A stretch of DNA of 64,000 bases from Hippasteria phrygiana (GCA_037893225.1 JAZGUH010000087.1:248001-312000); one strand, 5' to 3'. Positions 39,201 through 53,411 are shown, numbered from the stretch's first letter. Notes: generated by a model not told the origin, from the sequence alone. A program made the numbers and translations.

Positions 39201-39270
39201 TTGACATGTATGTATAGCTTAGATCTGGCGCTACATGTTGCAATCATCGACGGCTTCCCAGAGTTAAAAC
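36258..39270 (+). repeat. 13-mer higher-order repeat, 3013 bp, last full copy
   Basis: Complete 13-mer with the usual markers. It is the last unit to end with the atcgacggc monomer. After it, units have atcggcggc at the same point, so this marks the end of Domain B. Confidence 0.92.
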
Positions 39271-42200
39271 TTGTGGAGAAAATTCAAACCTCGCAATGTT
39301 TATTTTCTTTCCGGCCAACATCTGTGTACATGTTACCGTCTATTTATTGCTCCATGCATGTCAAATTCCCTGGGGTATGGACTTGCTTTACTCATTCATA
39401 ATTGCATGAAATATCCACCAAATTCAGTAATTTTGACATGTATGGATAGCTTAGATCTGGCGCTACATGTTGCAATTATCGGCGGCTTCTTAGAGTTAAA
39501 ACTTGTGGAGAAAATTCAAACCTCGCAATGTTTATTTTCTTTCCGGCCAACATCTGTGTGCATATTACCTTCTATTTATTGCTCCATGCCTGTCAAATTC
39601 CCTGGGGTATGACTTGCTTTTCTCATTCATAATTGCATGAAATATCAACCAAATTCAGTAATTTTGACATGTATGGATAGCTTAGATCTGGCGCTACATG
39701 TTGCAATCATCGGCGGCTTCCCAGAGTTAAAACTTGTGGAGAAAATTCAAACCTCGCAATGTTAATTTTCTTTCCGGCCAACATCTGTGTACATATTACC
39801 GTCTATTTATTGCTCCATGCATGTCAAATTCCCTGGGGTATGGACTTGCTTTATTCATTCATAATTGCATGAAATATCAACCAAATGCAGTATTTTTGAC
39901 ATGTATGGATAGCTTAGATCTGGCGCTACATGTTGCAATTATCGGCGGCTTCTTAGAGTTAACACTTGTGGAGAAAATTCAAACCTCGCAATGTTTATTT
40001 TCTTTCCGGCCAACATCTGTGTACATGTTACCGTCTATTTATTGCTCCATGCCTGTCAAATTCCCTGGGGTATGGACTTGCTTTACTCATTCATAATTGC
40101 ATGAAATATCAACCAAATGCAGTAATTTTGACATGTATGTATAGCTTAGATCTGGCGCTACATGTTGCAATCATCGGCGGCTTCCCAGAGTTAAAACTTG
40201 TGGAGAAAATTCAAACCTCGCAATGTTTATTTTCTTTCCGGCCAACATCTGTGTACATGTTACCGTCTATTTATTGCTCCATGCATGTCAAATTCCCTGG
40301 GGTATGGACTTGCTTTACTCATTCATAATTGCATGAAATATCAACCAAATTCAGTAATTTTGACATGTATGGATAGCTTAGATCTGGCGCTACATGTTGC
40401 AATTATCGGCGGCTTCTTAGAGTTAAAACTTGTGGAGAAAATTCAAACCTCGCAATGTTAATTTTCTTTCCGGCCAACATCTGTGTACATATTACCGTCT
40501 ATTTATTGCTCCATGCATGTCAAATTCCCTGGGGTATGGACTTGCTTTATTCATTCATAATTGCATGAAATATCAACCAAATGCAGTATTGTTGACATGT
40601 ATGGATAGCTTAGATCTGGCGCTACATGTTGCAATTATCGGCGGCTTCTTAGAGTTAACACTTGTGGAGAAAATTCAAACCTCGCAATGTTTATTTTCTT
40701 TCCGGCCAACATCTGTGTACATGTTACCGTCTATTTATTGCTCCATGCCTGTCAAATTCCCTGGGGTATGGACTTGCTTTACTCATTCATAATTGCATAA
40801 AATATCAACCAAATGCAGTAATTTTGACATGTATGTATAGCTTAGATCTGGCGCTACATGTTGCAATCATCGGCGGCTTCCCAGAGTTAAAACTTGTGGA
40901 GAAAATTCAAACCTCGCAATGTTTATTTTCTTTCCGGCCAACATCTGTGTGCATATTACCGTCTATTTATTGCTCCATGCATGTCAAATTCCCTGGGGTA
41001 TGGACTTGCTTTACTCATTCATAATTGCATGAAATATCAACCAAATTCAGTAATTTTGACATGTATGTATAGCTTAGATCTGGCGCTACATGTTGCAATT
41101 ATCGGCGGCTTCTTAGAGTTAAAACTTGTGGAGAAAATTCAAACCTCGCAATGTTTATTTTCTTTCCGGCCAACATCTGTGTGCATATTACCTTCTATTT
41201 ATTGCTCCATGCCTGTCAAATTCCCCAGGGTATGACTTGCTTTACTCATTCATAATTGCATGAAATATCAACCAAATTCAGTAATTTTGACATGTATGGA
41301 TAGCTTAGATCTGGCGCTACATGTTGCAATCATCGGCGGCTTCCCAGAGTTAAAACTTGTGGAGAAAATTCAAACCTCGCAATGTTAATTTTCTTTCCGG
41401 CCAACATCTGTGTACCTATTACCGTCTATTTATTGCTCCATGCATGTCAAATTCCCTGGGGTATGGACTTGCTTTATTCATTCATAATTGCATGAAATAT
41501 CAACCAAATGCAGTATTTTTGACATGTATGGATAGCATAGATCTGGCGCTACATGTTGCAATTATCGGCGGCTTCTTAGAGTTAACACTTGTGGAGAAAA
41601 TTCAAACCTCGCAATGTTTATTTTCTTTCCGGCCAACATCTGTGTACATGTTACCGTCTATTTATTGCTCCATGCCTGTCAAATTCCCTGGGGTATGGAC
41701 TTGCTTTACTCATTCATAATTGCATGAAATATCAACCAAATGCAGTAATTTTGACATGTATGTATAGCTTTGATCTGGCGCTACATGTTGCAATCATCGG
41801 CGGCTTCCCAGAGTTAAAACTTGTGGAGAAAATTCAAACCTCGCAATGTTTATTTTCTTTCCGGCCAACATCTGTGTGCATATTACCGTCTATGTATTGC
41901 TCCATGCATGTCAAATTCCCTGGGGTATGGACTTGCTTTACTCATTCATAATTGCATGAAATATCAACCAAATACAGTAATTTTGACATGTATGGATAGC
42001 TTAGATCTGGCGCTACATGTTGCAATTATCGGCGGCTTCTTAGAGTTAACACTTGTGGAGAAAATTCAAACCTCGCAATGTTTATTTTCTTTCCGGCCAA
42101 CATCTGTGTACATGTTACCGTCTATTTATTGCTCCATGCCTGTCAAATTCCCTGGGGTATGGACTTGCTTTACTCATTCATAATTGCATGAAATATCAAC

Positions 42201-42516
42201 CAAATGCAGTAATTTTGACATGTATGTATAGCTTAGATCTGGCGCTACATGTTGCAATCATCGGCGGCTTCCCAGAGTTAAAACTTGTGGAGAAAATTCA
42301 AACCTCGCAATGTTAATTTTCTTTCCGGCCAACATCTGTGTACATATTACCGTCTATTTATTGCTCCATGCCTGTCAAATTCCCTGGGGTATGGACTTTC
42401 TTTACTCATTCATAATTGCATGAAATATCAACCAAATGCAGTAATTTTGACATGTATGTATAGCTTAGATCTGGCGCTACATGTTGCAATCATCGGCGGC
42501 TTCCCAGAGTTAAAAC
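39271..42516 (+). repeat. 14-mer higher-order repeat, 3246 bp, copy 1
   Basis: Monomers start at 39271, 39503, 39734, 39966, 40198, 40430, 40662, 40894, 41126, 41357, 41589, 41821, 42053 and 42285. The first eleven follow the 13-mer. The 12th and 13th are the aatacag pair also seen in the 15-mer. The 14th carries ggactttctt but atcggcggc. The ttcgccaggg monomer is absent. The unit recurs at 44140. Confidence 0.88.
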
Positions 42517-44139
42517 TTGTGGAGAAAATTCAAACCTCGCAATGTTTATTTTCTTTCCGGCCAACATCTGTGTACATGTTACCGTCTATTTATTGCTCCA
42601 TGCATGTCAAATTCCCTGGGGTATGGACTTGCTTTACTCATTCATAATTGCATGAAATATCCACCAAATTCAGTAATTTTGACATGTATGGATAGCTTAG
42701 ATCTGGCGCTACATGTTGCAATTATCGGCGGCTTCTTAGAGTTAAAACTTGTGGAGAAAATTCAAACCTCGCAATGTTTATTTTCTTTCCGGCCAACATC
42801 TGTGTGCATATTACCTTCTATTTATTGCTCCATGCCTGTCAAATTCCCTGGGGTATGACTTGCTTTTCTCATTCATAATTGCATGAAATATCAACCAAAT
42901 TCAGTAATTTTGACATGTATGGATAGCTTAGATCTGGCGCTACATGTTGCAATCATCGGCGGCTTCCCAGAGTTAAAACTTGTGGAGAAAATTCAAACCT
43001 CGCAATGTTAATTTTCTTTCCGGCCAACATCTGTGTACATATTACCGTCTATTTATTGCTCCATGCATGTCAAATTCCCTGGGGTATGGACTTGCTTTAT
43101 TCATTCATAATTGCATGAAATATCAACCAAATGCAGTATTTTTGACATGTATGGATAGCTTAGATCTGGCGCTACATGTTGCAATTATCGGCGGCTTCTT
43201 AGAGTTAACACTTGTGGAGAAAATTCAAACCTCGCAATGTTTATTTTCTTTCCGGCCAACATCTGTGTACATGTTACCGTCTATTTATTGCTCCATGCCT
43301 GTCAAATTCCCTGGGGTATGGACTTGCTTTACTCATTCATAATTGCATGAAATATCAACCAAATGCAGTAATTTTGACATGTATGTATAGCTTAGATCTG
43401 GCGCTACATGTTGCAATCATCGGCGGCTTCCCAGAGTTAAAACTTGTGGAGAAAATTCAAACCTCGCAATGTTTATTTTCTTTCCGGCCAACATCTGTGT
43501 ACATGTTACCGTCTATTTATTGCTCCATGCATGTCAAATTCCCTGGGGTATGGACTTGCTTTACTCATTCATAATTGCATGAAATATCAACCAAATTCAG
43601 TAATTTTGACATGTATGGATAGCTTAGATCTGGCGCTACATGTTGCAATTATCGGCGGCTTCTTAGAGTTAAAACTTGTGGAGAAAATTCAAACCTCGCA
43701 ATGTTAATTTTCTTTCCGGCCAACATCTGTGTACATATTACCGTCTATTTATTGCTCCATGCATGTCAAATTCCCTGGGGTATGGACTTGCTTTATTCAT
43801 TCATAATTGCATGAAATATCAACCAAATGCAGTATTTTTGACATGTATGGATAGCTTAGATCTGGCGCTACATGTTGCAATTATCGGCGGCTTCTTAGAG
43901 TTAACACTTGTGGAGAAAATTCAAACCTCGCAATGTTTATTTTCTTTCCGGCCAACATCTGTGTACATGTTACCGTCTATTTATTGCTCCATGCCTGTCA
44001 AATTCCCTGGGGTATGGACTTGCTTTACTCATTCATAATTGCATGAAATATCAACCAAATGCAGTAATTTTGACATGTATGTATAGCTTAGATCTGGCGC
44101 TACATGTTGCAATCATCGGCGGCTTCCCAGAGTTAAAAC
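42517..44139 (+). repeat. 7-mer unit, 1623 bp
   Basis: Monomers start at 42517, 42749, 42980, 43212, 43444, 43676 and 43908. It has tatttttgac and gcatgaaat where Domain B units have tattgttgac and gcataaaat. In this it matches the modules at 108, 48777 and 57817 rather than its neighbours. Its 1623 bp is exactly half of the flanking 3246 bp units, which follows from 7 against 14 monomers with one against two short copies. Confidence 0.85.
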
Positions 44140-47100
44140 TTGTGGAGAAAATTCAAACCTCGCAATGTTTATTTTCTTTCCGGCCAACATCTGTGTGCAT
44201 ATTACCGTCTATTTATTGCTCCATGCATGTCAAATTCCCTGGGGTATGGACTTGCTTTACTCATTCATAATTGCATGAAATATCCACCAAATTCAGTAAT
44301 TTTGACATGTATGGATAGCTTAGATCTGGCGCTACATGTTGCAATTATCGGCGGCTTCTTAGAGTTAAAACTTGTGGAGAAAATTCAAACCTCGCAATGT
44401 TTATTTTCTTTCCGGCCAACATCTGTGTGCATATTACCTTCTATTTATTGCTCCATGCCTGTCAAATTCCCTGGGGTATGACTTGCTTTTCTCATTCATA
44501 ATTGCATGAAATATCAACCAAATTCAGTAATTTTGACATGTATGGATAGCTTAGATCTGGCGCTACATGTTGCAATCATCGGCGGCTTCCCAGAGTTAAA
44601 ACTTGTGGAGAAAATTCAAACCTCGCAATGTTAATTTTCTTTCCGGCCAACATCTGTGTACATATTACCGTCTATTTATTGCTCCATGCATGTCAAATTC
44701 CCTGGGGTATGGACTTGCTTTATTCATTCATAATTGCATGAAATATCAACCAAATGCAGTATTTTTGACATGTATGGATAGCTTAGATCTGGCGCTACAT
44801 GTTGCAATTATCGGCGGCTTCTTAGAGTTAACACTTGTGGAGAAAATTCAAACCTCGCAATGTTTATTTTCTTTCCGGCCAACATCTGTGTACATGTTAC
44901 CGTCTATTTATTGCTCCATGCCTGTCAAATTCCCTGGGGTATGGACTTGCTTTACTCATTCATAATTGCATGAAATATCAACCAAATGCAGTAATTTTGA
45001 CATGTATGTATAGCTTAGATCTGGCGCTACATGTTGCAATCATCGGCGGCTTCCCAGAGTTAAAACTTGTGGAGAAAATTCAAACCTCGCAATGTTTATT
45101 TTCTTTCCGGCCAACATCTGTGTACATGTTACCGTCTATTTATTGCTCCATGCATGTCAAATTCCCTGGGGTATGGACTTGCTTTACTCATTCATAATTG
45201 CATGAAATATCAACCAAATTCAGTAATTTTGACATGTATGGATAGCTTAGATCTGGCGCTACATGTTGCAATTATCGGCGGCTTCTTAGAGTTAAAACTT
45301 GTGGAGAAAATTCAAACCTCGCAATGTTAATTTTCTTTCCGGCCAACATCTGTGTACATATTACCGTCTATTTATTGCTCCATGCATGTCAAATTCCCTG
45401 GGGTATGGACTTGCTTTATTCATTCATAATTGCATGAAATATCAACCAAATGCAGTATTGTTGACATGTATGGATAGCTTAGATCTGGCGCTACATGTTG
45501 CAATTATCGGCGGCTTCTTAGAGTTAACACTTGTGGAGAAAATTCAAACCTCGCAATGTTTATTTTCTTTCCGGCCAACATCTGTGTACATGTTACCGTC
45601 TATTTATTGCTCCATGCCTGTCAAATTCCCTGGGGTATGGACTTGCTTTACTCATTCATAATTGCATAAAATATCAACCAAATGCAGTAATTTTGACATG
45701 TATGTATAGCTTAGATCTGGCGCTACATGTTGCAATCATCGGCGGCTTCCCAGAGTTAAAACTTGTGGAGAAAATTCAAACCTCGCAATGTTTATTTTCT
45801 TTCCGGCCAACATCTGTGTGCATATTACCGTCTATTTATTGCTCCATGCATGTCAAATTCCCTGGGGTATGGACTTGCTTTACTCATTCATAATTGCATG
45901 AAATATCAACCAAATTCAGTAATTTTGACATGTATGTATAGCTTAGATCTGGCGCTACATGTTGCAATTATCGGCGGCTTCTTAGAGTTAAAACTTGTGG
46001 AGAAAATTCAAACCTCGCAATGTTTATTTTCTTTCCGGCCAACATCTGTGTGCATATTACCTTCTATTTATTGCTCCATGCCTGTCAAATTCCCCAGGGT
46101 ATGACTTGCTTTACTCATTCATAATTGCATGAAATATCAACCAAATTCAGTAATTTTGACATGTATGGATAGCTTAGATCTGGCGCTACATGTTGCAATC
46201 ATCGGCGGCTTCCCAGAGTTAAAACTTGTGGAGAAAATTCAAACCTCGCAATGTTAATTTTCTTTCCGGCCAACATCTGTGTACCTATTACCGTCTATTT
46301 ATTGCTCCATGCATGTCAAATTCCCTGGGGTATGGACTTGCTTTATTCATTCATAATTGCATGAAATATCAACCAAATGCAATATTTTTGACATGTATGG
46401 ATAGCATAGATCTGGCGCTACATGTTGCAATTATCGGCGGCTTCTTAGAGTTAACACTTGTGGAGAAAATTCAAACCTCGCAATGTTTATTTTCTTTCCG
46501 GCCAACATCTGTGTACATGTTACCGTCTATTTATTGCTCCATGCCTGTCAAATTCCCTGGGGTATGGACTTGCTTTACTCATTCATAATTGCATGAAATA
46601 TCAACCAAATGCAGTAATTTTGACATGTATGTATAGCTTTGATCTGGCGCTACATGTTGCAATCATCGGCGGCTTCCCAGAGTTAAAACTTGTGGAGAAA
46701 ATTCAAACCTCGCAATGTTTATTTTCTTTCCGGCCAACATCTGTGTGCATATTACCGTCTATGTATTGCTCCATGCATGTCAAATTCCCTGGGGTATGGA
46801 CTTGCTTTACTCATTCATAATTGCATGAAATATCAACCAAATACAGTAATTTTGACATGTATGGATAGCTTAGATCTGGCGCTACATGTTGCAATTATCG
46901 GCGGCTTCTTAGAGTTAACACTTGTGGAGAAAATTCAAACCTCGCAATGTTTATTTTCTTTCCGGCCAACATCTGTGTACATGTTACCGTCTATTTATTG
47001 CTCCATGCCTGTCAAATTCCCTGGGGTATGGACTTGCTTTACTCATTCATAATTGCATGAAATATCAACCAAATGCAGTAATTTTGACATGTATGTATAG

Positions 47101-47385
47101 CTTAGATCTGGCGCTACATGTTGCAATCATCGGCGGCTTCCCAGAGTTAAAACTTGTGGAGAAAATTCAAACCTCGCAATGTTAATTTTCTTTCCGGCCA
47201 ACATCTGTGTACATATTACCGTCTATTTATTGCTCCATGCCTGTCAAATTCCCTGGGGTATGGACTTTCTTTACTCATTCATAATTGCATGAAATATCAA
47301 CCAAATGCAGTAATTTTGACATGTATGTATAGCTTAGATCTGGCGCTACATGTTGCAATCATCGGCGGCTTCCCAGAGTTAAAAC
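44140..47385 (+). repeat. 14-mer higher-order repeat, 3246 bp, copy 2
   Basis: Same order as the unit at 39271, except that its first monomer is a chimera: gtgcatatt, as in the monomer type at 40894, followed by ccacc, as in the type at 42517. The crossover lies between about 44196 and 44283. A private change, aatgcaatat, lies near 46381. Confidence 0.87.
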
Positions 47386-48776
47386 TTGTGGAGAAAATTC
47401 AAACCTCGCAATGTTTATTTTCTTTCCGGCCAACATCTGTGTACATGTTACCGTCTATTTATTGCTCCATGCATGTCAAATTCCCTGGGGTATGGACTTG
47501 CTTTACTCATTCATAATTGCATGAAATATCCACCAAATTCAGTAATTTTGACATGTATGGATAGCTTAGATCTGGCGCTACATGTTGCAATTATCGGCGG
47601 CTTCTTAGAGTTAAAACTTGTGGAGAAAATTCAAACCTCGCAATGTTTATTTTCTTTCCGGCCAACATCTGTGTGCATATTACCTTCTATTTATTGCTCC
47701 ATGCCTGTCAAATTCCCTGGGGTATGACTTGCTTTTCTCATTCATAATTGCATGAAATATCAACCAAATTCAGTAATTTTGACATGTATGGATAGCTTAG
47801 ATCTGGCGCTACATGTTGCAATCATCGGCGGCTTCCCAGAGTTAAAACTTGTGGAGAAAATTCAAACCTCGCAATGTTAATTTTCTTTCCGGCCAACATC
47901 TGTGTACATATTACCGTCTATTTATTGCTCCATGCATGTCAAATTCCCTGGGGTATGGACTTGCTTTACTCATTCATAATTGCATGAAATATCAACCAAA
48001 TGCAGTAATTTTGACATGTATGTATAGCTTTGATCTGGCGCTACATGTTGCAATCATCGGCGGCTTCCCAGAGTTAAAACTTGTGGAGAAAATTCAAACC
48101 TCGCAATGTTTATTTTCTTTCCGGCCAACATCTGTGTGCATATTACCGTCTATGTATTGCTCCATGCATGTCAAATTCCCTGGGGTATGGACTTGCTTTA
48201 CTCATTCATAATTGCATGAAATATCAACCAAATACAGTAATTTTGACATGTATGGATAGCTTAGATCTGGCGCTACATGTTGCAATTATCGGCGGCTTCT
48301 TAGAGTTAACACTTGTGGAGAAAATTCAAACCTCGCAATGTTTATTTTCTTTCCGGCCAACATCTGTGTACATGTTACCGTCTATTTATTGCTCCATGCC
48401 TGTCAAATTCCCTGGGGTATGGACTTGCTTTACTCATTCATAATTGCATGAAATATCAACCAAATGCAGTAATTTTGACATGTATGTATAGCTTAGATCT
48501 GGCGCTACATGTTGCAATCATCGGCGGCTTCCCAGAGTTAAAACTTGTGGAGAAAATTCAAACCTCGCAATGTTAATTTTCTTTCCGGCCAACATCTGTG
48601 TACATATTACCGTCTATTTATTGCTCCATGCCTGTCAAATTCCCTGGGGTATGGACTTTCTTTACTCATTCATAATTGCATGAAATATCAACCAAATGCA
48701 GTAATTTTGACATGTATGTATAGCTTAGATCTGGCGCTACATGTTGCAATCATCGGCGGCTTCCCAGAGTTAAAAC
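47386..48776 (+). repeat. 6-mer deletion derivative of the 14-mer, 1391 bp
   Basis: Monomers start at 47386, 47618, 47849, 48081, 48313 and 48545. Eight monomers (1855 bp) are missing relative to the 14-mer at 44140. Copy 47849 is the joint: its left part (gttaatttt, gtacatatt, ccatgcatg) matches the type at 44603, and its right part (tttactc, gctttgatct) matches the type at 46458. The crossover lies between 47937 and 47968. Confidence 0.88.
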
Positions 48777-49239
48777 TTGTGGAGAAAATTCAAACCTCGC
48801 AATGTTTATTTTCTTTCCGGCCAACATCTGTGTACATGTTACCGTCTATTTATTGCTCCATGCATGTCAAATTCCCTGGGGTATGGACTTGCTTTACTCA
48901 TTCATAATTGCATGAAATATCCACCAAATTCAGTAATTTTGACATGTATGGATAGCTTAGATCTGGCGCTACATGTTGCAATTATCGGCGGCTTCTTAGA
49001 GTTAAAACTTGTGGAGAAAATTCAAACCTCGCAATGTTTATTTTCTTTCCGGCCAACATCTGTGTGCATATTACCTTCTATTTATTGCTCCATGCCTGTC
49101 AAATTCCCTGGGGTATGACTTGCTTTTCTCATTCATAATTGCATGAAATATCAACCAAATTCAGTAATTTTGACATGTATGGATAGCTTAGATCTGGCGC
49201 TACATGTTGCAATCATCGGCGGCTTCCCAGAGTTAAAAC

Positions 49240-51325
49240 TTGTGGAGAAAATTCAAACCTCGCAATGTTAATTTTCTTTCCGGCCAACATCTGTGTACAT
49301 ATTACCGTCTATTTATTGCTCCATGCATGTCAAATTCCCTGGGGTATGGACTTGCTTTATTCATTCATAATTGCATGAAATATCAACCAAATGCAGTATT
49401 TTTGACATGTATGGATAGCTTAGATCTGGCGCTACATGTTGCAATTATCGGCGGCTTCTTAGAGTTAACACTTGTGGAGAAAATTCAAACCTCGCAATGT
49501 TTATTTTCTTTCCGGCCAACATCTGTGTACATGTTACCGTCTATTTATTGCTCCATGCCTGTCAAATTCCCTGGGGTATGGACTTGCTTTACTCATTCAT
49601 AATTGCATGAAATATCAACCAAATGCAGTAATTTTGACATGTATGTATAGCTTAGATCTGGCGCTACATGTTGCAATCATCGGCGGCTTCCCAGAGTTAA
49701 AACTTGTGGAGAAAATTCAAACCTCGCAATGTTTATTTTCTTTCCGGCCAACATCTGTGTACATGTTACCGTCTATTTATTGCTCCATGCATGTCAAATT
49801 CCCTGGGGTATGGACTTGCTTTACTCATTCATAATTGCATGAAATATCAACCAAATTCAGTAATTTTGACATGTATGGATAGCTTAGATCTGGCGCTACA
49901 TGTTGCAATTATCGGCGGCTTCTTAGAGTTAAAACTTGTGGAGAAAATTCAAACCTCGCAATGTTAATTTTCTTTCCGGCCAACATCTGTGTACATATTA
50001 CCGTCTATTTATTGCTCCATGCATGTCAAATTCCCTGGGGTATGGACTTGCTTTATTCATTCATAATTGCATGAAATATCAACCAAATGCAGTATTTTTG
50101 ACATGTATGGATAGCTTAGATCTGGCGCTACATGTTGCAATTATCGGCGGCTTCTTAGAGTTAACACTTGTGGAGAAAATTCAAACCTCGCAATGTTTAT
50201 TTTCTTTCCGGCCAACATCTGTGTACATGTTACCGTCTATTTATTGCTCCATGCCTGTCAAATTCCCTGGGGTATGGACTTGCTTTACTCATTCATAATT
50301 GCATGAAATATCAACCAAATGCAGTAATTTTGACATGTATGTATAGCTTAGATCTGGCGCTACATGTTGCAATCATCGGCGGCTTCCCAGAGTTAAAACT
50401 TGTGGAGAAAATTCAAACCTCGCAATGTTTATTTTCTTTCCGGCCAACATCTGTGTGCATATTACCGTCTATTTATTGCTCCATGCATGTCAAATTCCCT
50501 GGGGTATGGACTTGCTTTACTCATTCATAATTGCATGAAATATCAACCAAATTCAGTAATTTTGACATGTATGTATAGCTTAGATCTGGCGCTACATGTT
50601 GCAATTATCGGCGGCTTCTTAGAGTTAAAACTTGTGGAGAAAATTCAAACCTCGCAATGTTTATTTTCTTTCCGGCCAACATCTGTGTGCATATTACCTT
50701 CTATTTATTGCTCCATGCCTGTCAAATTCCCCAGGGTATGACTTGCTTTACTCATTCATAATTGCATGAAATATCAACCAAATTCAGTAATTTTGACATG
50801 TATGGATAGCTTAGATCTGGCGCTACATGTTGCAATCATCCGCGGCTTCCCAGAGTTAAAACTTGTGGAGAAAATTCAAACCTCGCAATGTTAATTTTCT
50901 TTCCGGCCAACATCTGTGTACATATTACCGTCTATTTATTGCTCCATGCATGTCAAATTCCCTGGGGTATGGACTTGCTTTATTCATTCATAATTGCATG
51001 AAATATCAACCAAATGCAGTATTTTTGACATGTATGGATAGCTTAGATCTGGCGCTACATGTTGCAATTATCGGCGGCTTCTTAGAGTTAAAACTTGTGG
51101 AGAAAATTCAAACCTCGCAATGTTTATTTTCTTTCCGGCCAACATCTGTGTGCATATTACCTTCTATTTATTGCTCCATGCCTGTCAAATTCCCCAGGGT
51201 ATGACTTGCTTTACTCATTCATAATTGCATGAAATATCAACCAAATTCAGTAATTTTGACATGTATGGATAGCTTAGATCTGGCGCTACATGTTGCAATC
51301 ATCCGCGGCTTCCCAGAGTTAAAAC
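49240..51325 (+). repeat. 9-mer higher-order repeat, 2086 bp, copy 1
   Basis: Monomers start at 49240, 49472, 49704, 49936, 50168, 50400, 50632, 50863 and 51095. Relative to the 11-mer at 6595, it lacks the aatacag-type copy and one ccccaggg copy. It carries the ccgcgg marker before 50863 and before 51326. Confidence 0.88.
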
Positions 51326-53411
51326 ATGTGGAGAAAATTCAAACCTCGCAATGTTAATTTTCTTTCCGGCCAACATCTGTGTACATATTACCGTCTATTT
51401 ATTGCTCCATGCATGTCAAATTCCCTGGGGTATGGACTTGCTTTATTCATTCATAATTGCATGAAATATCAACCAAATGCAGTATTTTTGACATGTATGG
51501 ATAGCTTAGATCTGGCGCTACATGTTGCAATTATCGGCGGCTTCTTAGAGTTAACACTTGTGGAGAAAATTCAAACCTCGCAATGTTTATTTTCTTTCCG
51601 GCCAACATCTGTGTACATGTTACCGTCTATTTATTGCTCCATGCCTGTCAAATTCCCTGGGGTATGGACTTGCTTTACTCATTCATAATTGCATGAAATA
51701 TCAACCAAATGCAGTAATTTTGACATGTATGTATAGCTTAGATCTGGCGCTACATGTTGCAATCATCGGCGGCTTCCCAGAGTTAAAACTTGTGGAGAAA
51801 ATTCAAACCTCGCAATGTTTATTTTCTTTCCGGCCAACATCTGTGTACATGTTACCGTCTATTTATTGCTCCATGCATGTCAAATTCCCTGGGGTATGGA
51901 CTTGCTTTACTCATTCATAATTGCATGAAATATCAACCAAATTCAGTAATTTTGACATGTATGGATAGCTTAGATCTGGCGCTACATGTTGCAATTATCG
52001 GCGGCTTCTTAGAGTTAAAACTTGTGGAGAAAATTCAAACCTCGCAATGTTAATTTTCTTTCCGGCCAACATCTGTGTACATATTACCGTCTATTTATTG
52101 CTCCATGCATGTCAAATTCCCTGGGGTATGGACTTGCTTTATTCATTCATAATTGCATGAAATATCAACCAAATGCAGTATTTTTGACATGTATGGATAG
52201 CTTAGATCTGGCGCTACATGTTGCAATTATCGGCGGCTTCTTAGAGTTAACACTTGTGGAGAAAATTCAAACCTCGCAATGTTTATTTTCTTTCCGGCCA
52301 ACATCTGTGTACATGTTACCGTCTATTTATTGCTCCATGCCTGTCAAATTCCCTGGGGTATGGACTTGCTTTACTCATTCATAATTGCATGAAATATCAA
52401 CCAAATGCAGTAATTTTGACATGTATGTATAGCTTAGATCTGGCGCTACATGTTGCAATCATCGGCGGCTTCCCAGAGTTAAAACTTGTGGAGAAAATTC
52501 AAACCTCGCAATGTTTATTTTCTTTCCGGCCAACATCTGTGTGCATATTACCGTCTATTTATTGCTCCATGCATGTCAAATTCCCTGGGGTATGGACTTG
52601 CTTTACTCATTCATAATTGCATGAAATATCAACCAAATTCAGTAATTTTGACATGTATGTATAGCTTAGATCTGGCGCTACATGTTGCAATTATCGGCGG
52701 CTTCTTAGAGTTAAAACTTGTGGAGAAAATTCAAACCTCGCAATGTTTATTTTCTTTCCGGCCAACATCTGTGTGCATATTACCTTCTATTTATTGCTCC
52801 ATGCCTGTCAAATTCCCCAGGGTATGACTTGCTTTACTCATTCATAATTGCATGAAATATCAACCAAATTCAGTAATTTTGACATGTATGGATAGCTTAG
52901 ATCTGGCGCTACATGTTGCAATCATCCGCGGCTTCCCAGAGTTAAAACTTGTGGAGAAAATTCAAACCTCGCAATGTTAATTTTCTTTCCGGCCAACATC
53001 TGTGTACATATTACCGTCTATTTATTGCTCCATGCATGTCAAATTCCCTGGGGTATGGACTTGCTTTATTCATTCATAATTGCATGAAATATCAACCAAA
53101 TGCAGTATTTTTGACATGTATGGATAGCTTAGATCTGGCGCTACATGTTGCAATTATCGGCGGCTTCTTAGAGTTAAAACTTGTGGAGAAAATTCAAACC
53201 TCGCAATGTTTATTTTCTTTCCGGCCAACATCTGTGTGCATATTACCTTCTATTTATTGCTCCATGCCTGTCAAATTCCCCAGGGTATGACTTGCTTTAC
53301 TCATTCATAATTGCATGAAATATCAACCAAATTCAGTAATTTTGACATGTATGGATAGCTTAGATCTGGCGCTACATGTTGCAATCATCCGCGGCTTCCC
53401 AGAGTTAAAAC
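51326..53411 (+). repeat. 9-mer higher-order repeat, 2086 bp, copy 2
   Basis: Tandem copy of 49240-51325 in the same order. Its first monomer starts with aaaacatgtgg (a at 51326 instead of t). The same change is at 53412, where the next partial repeat starts, and at 60366 in the second super-repeat. Confidence 0.88.
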
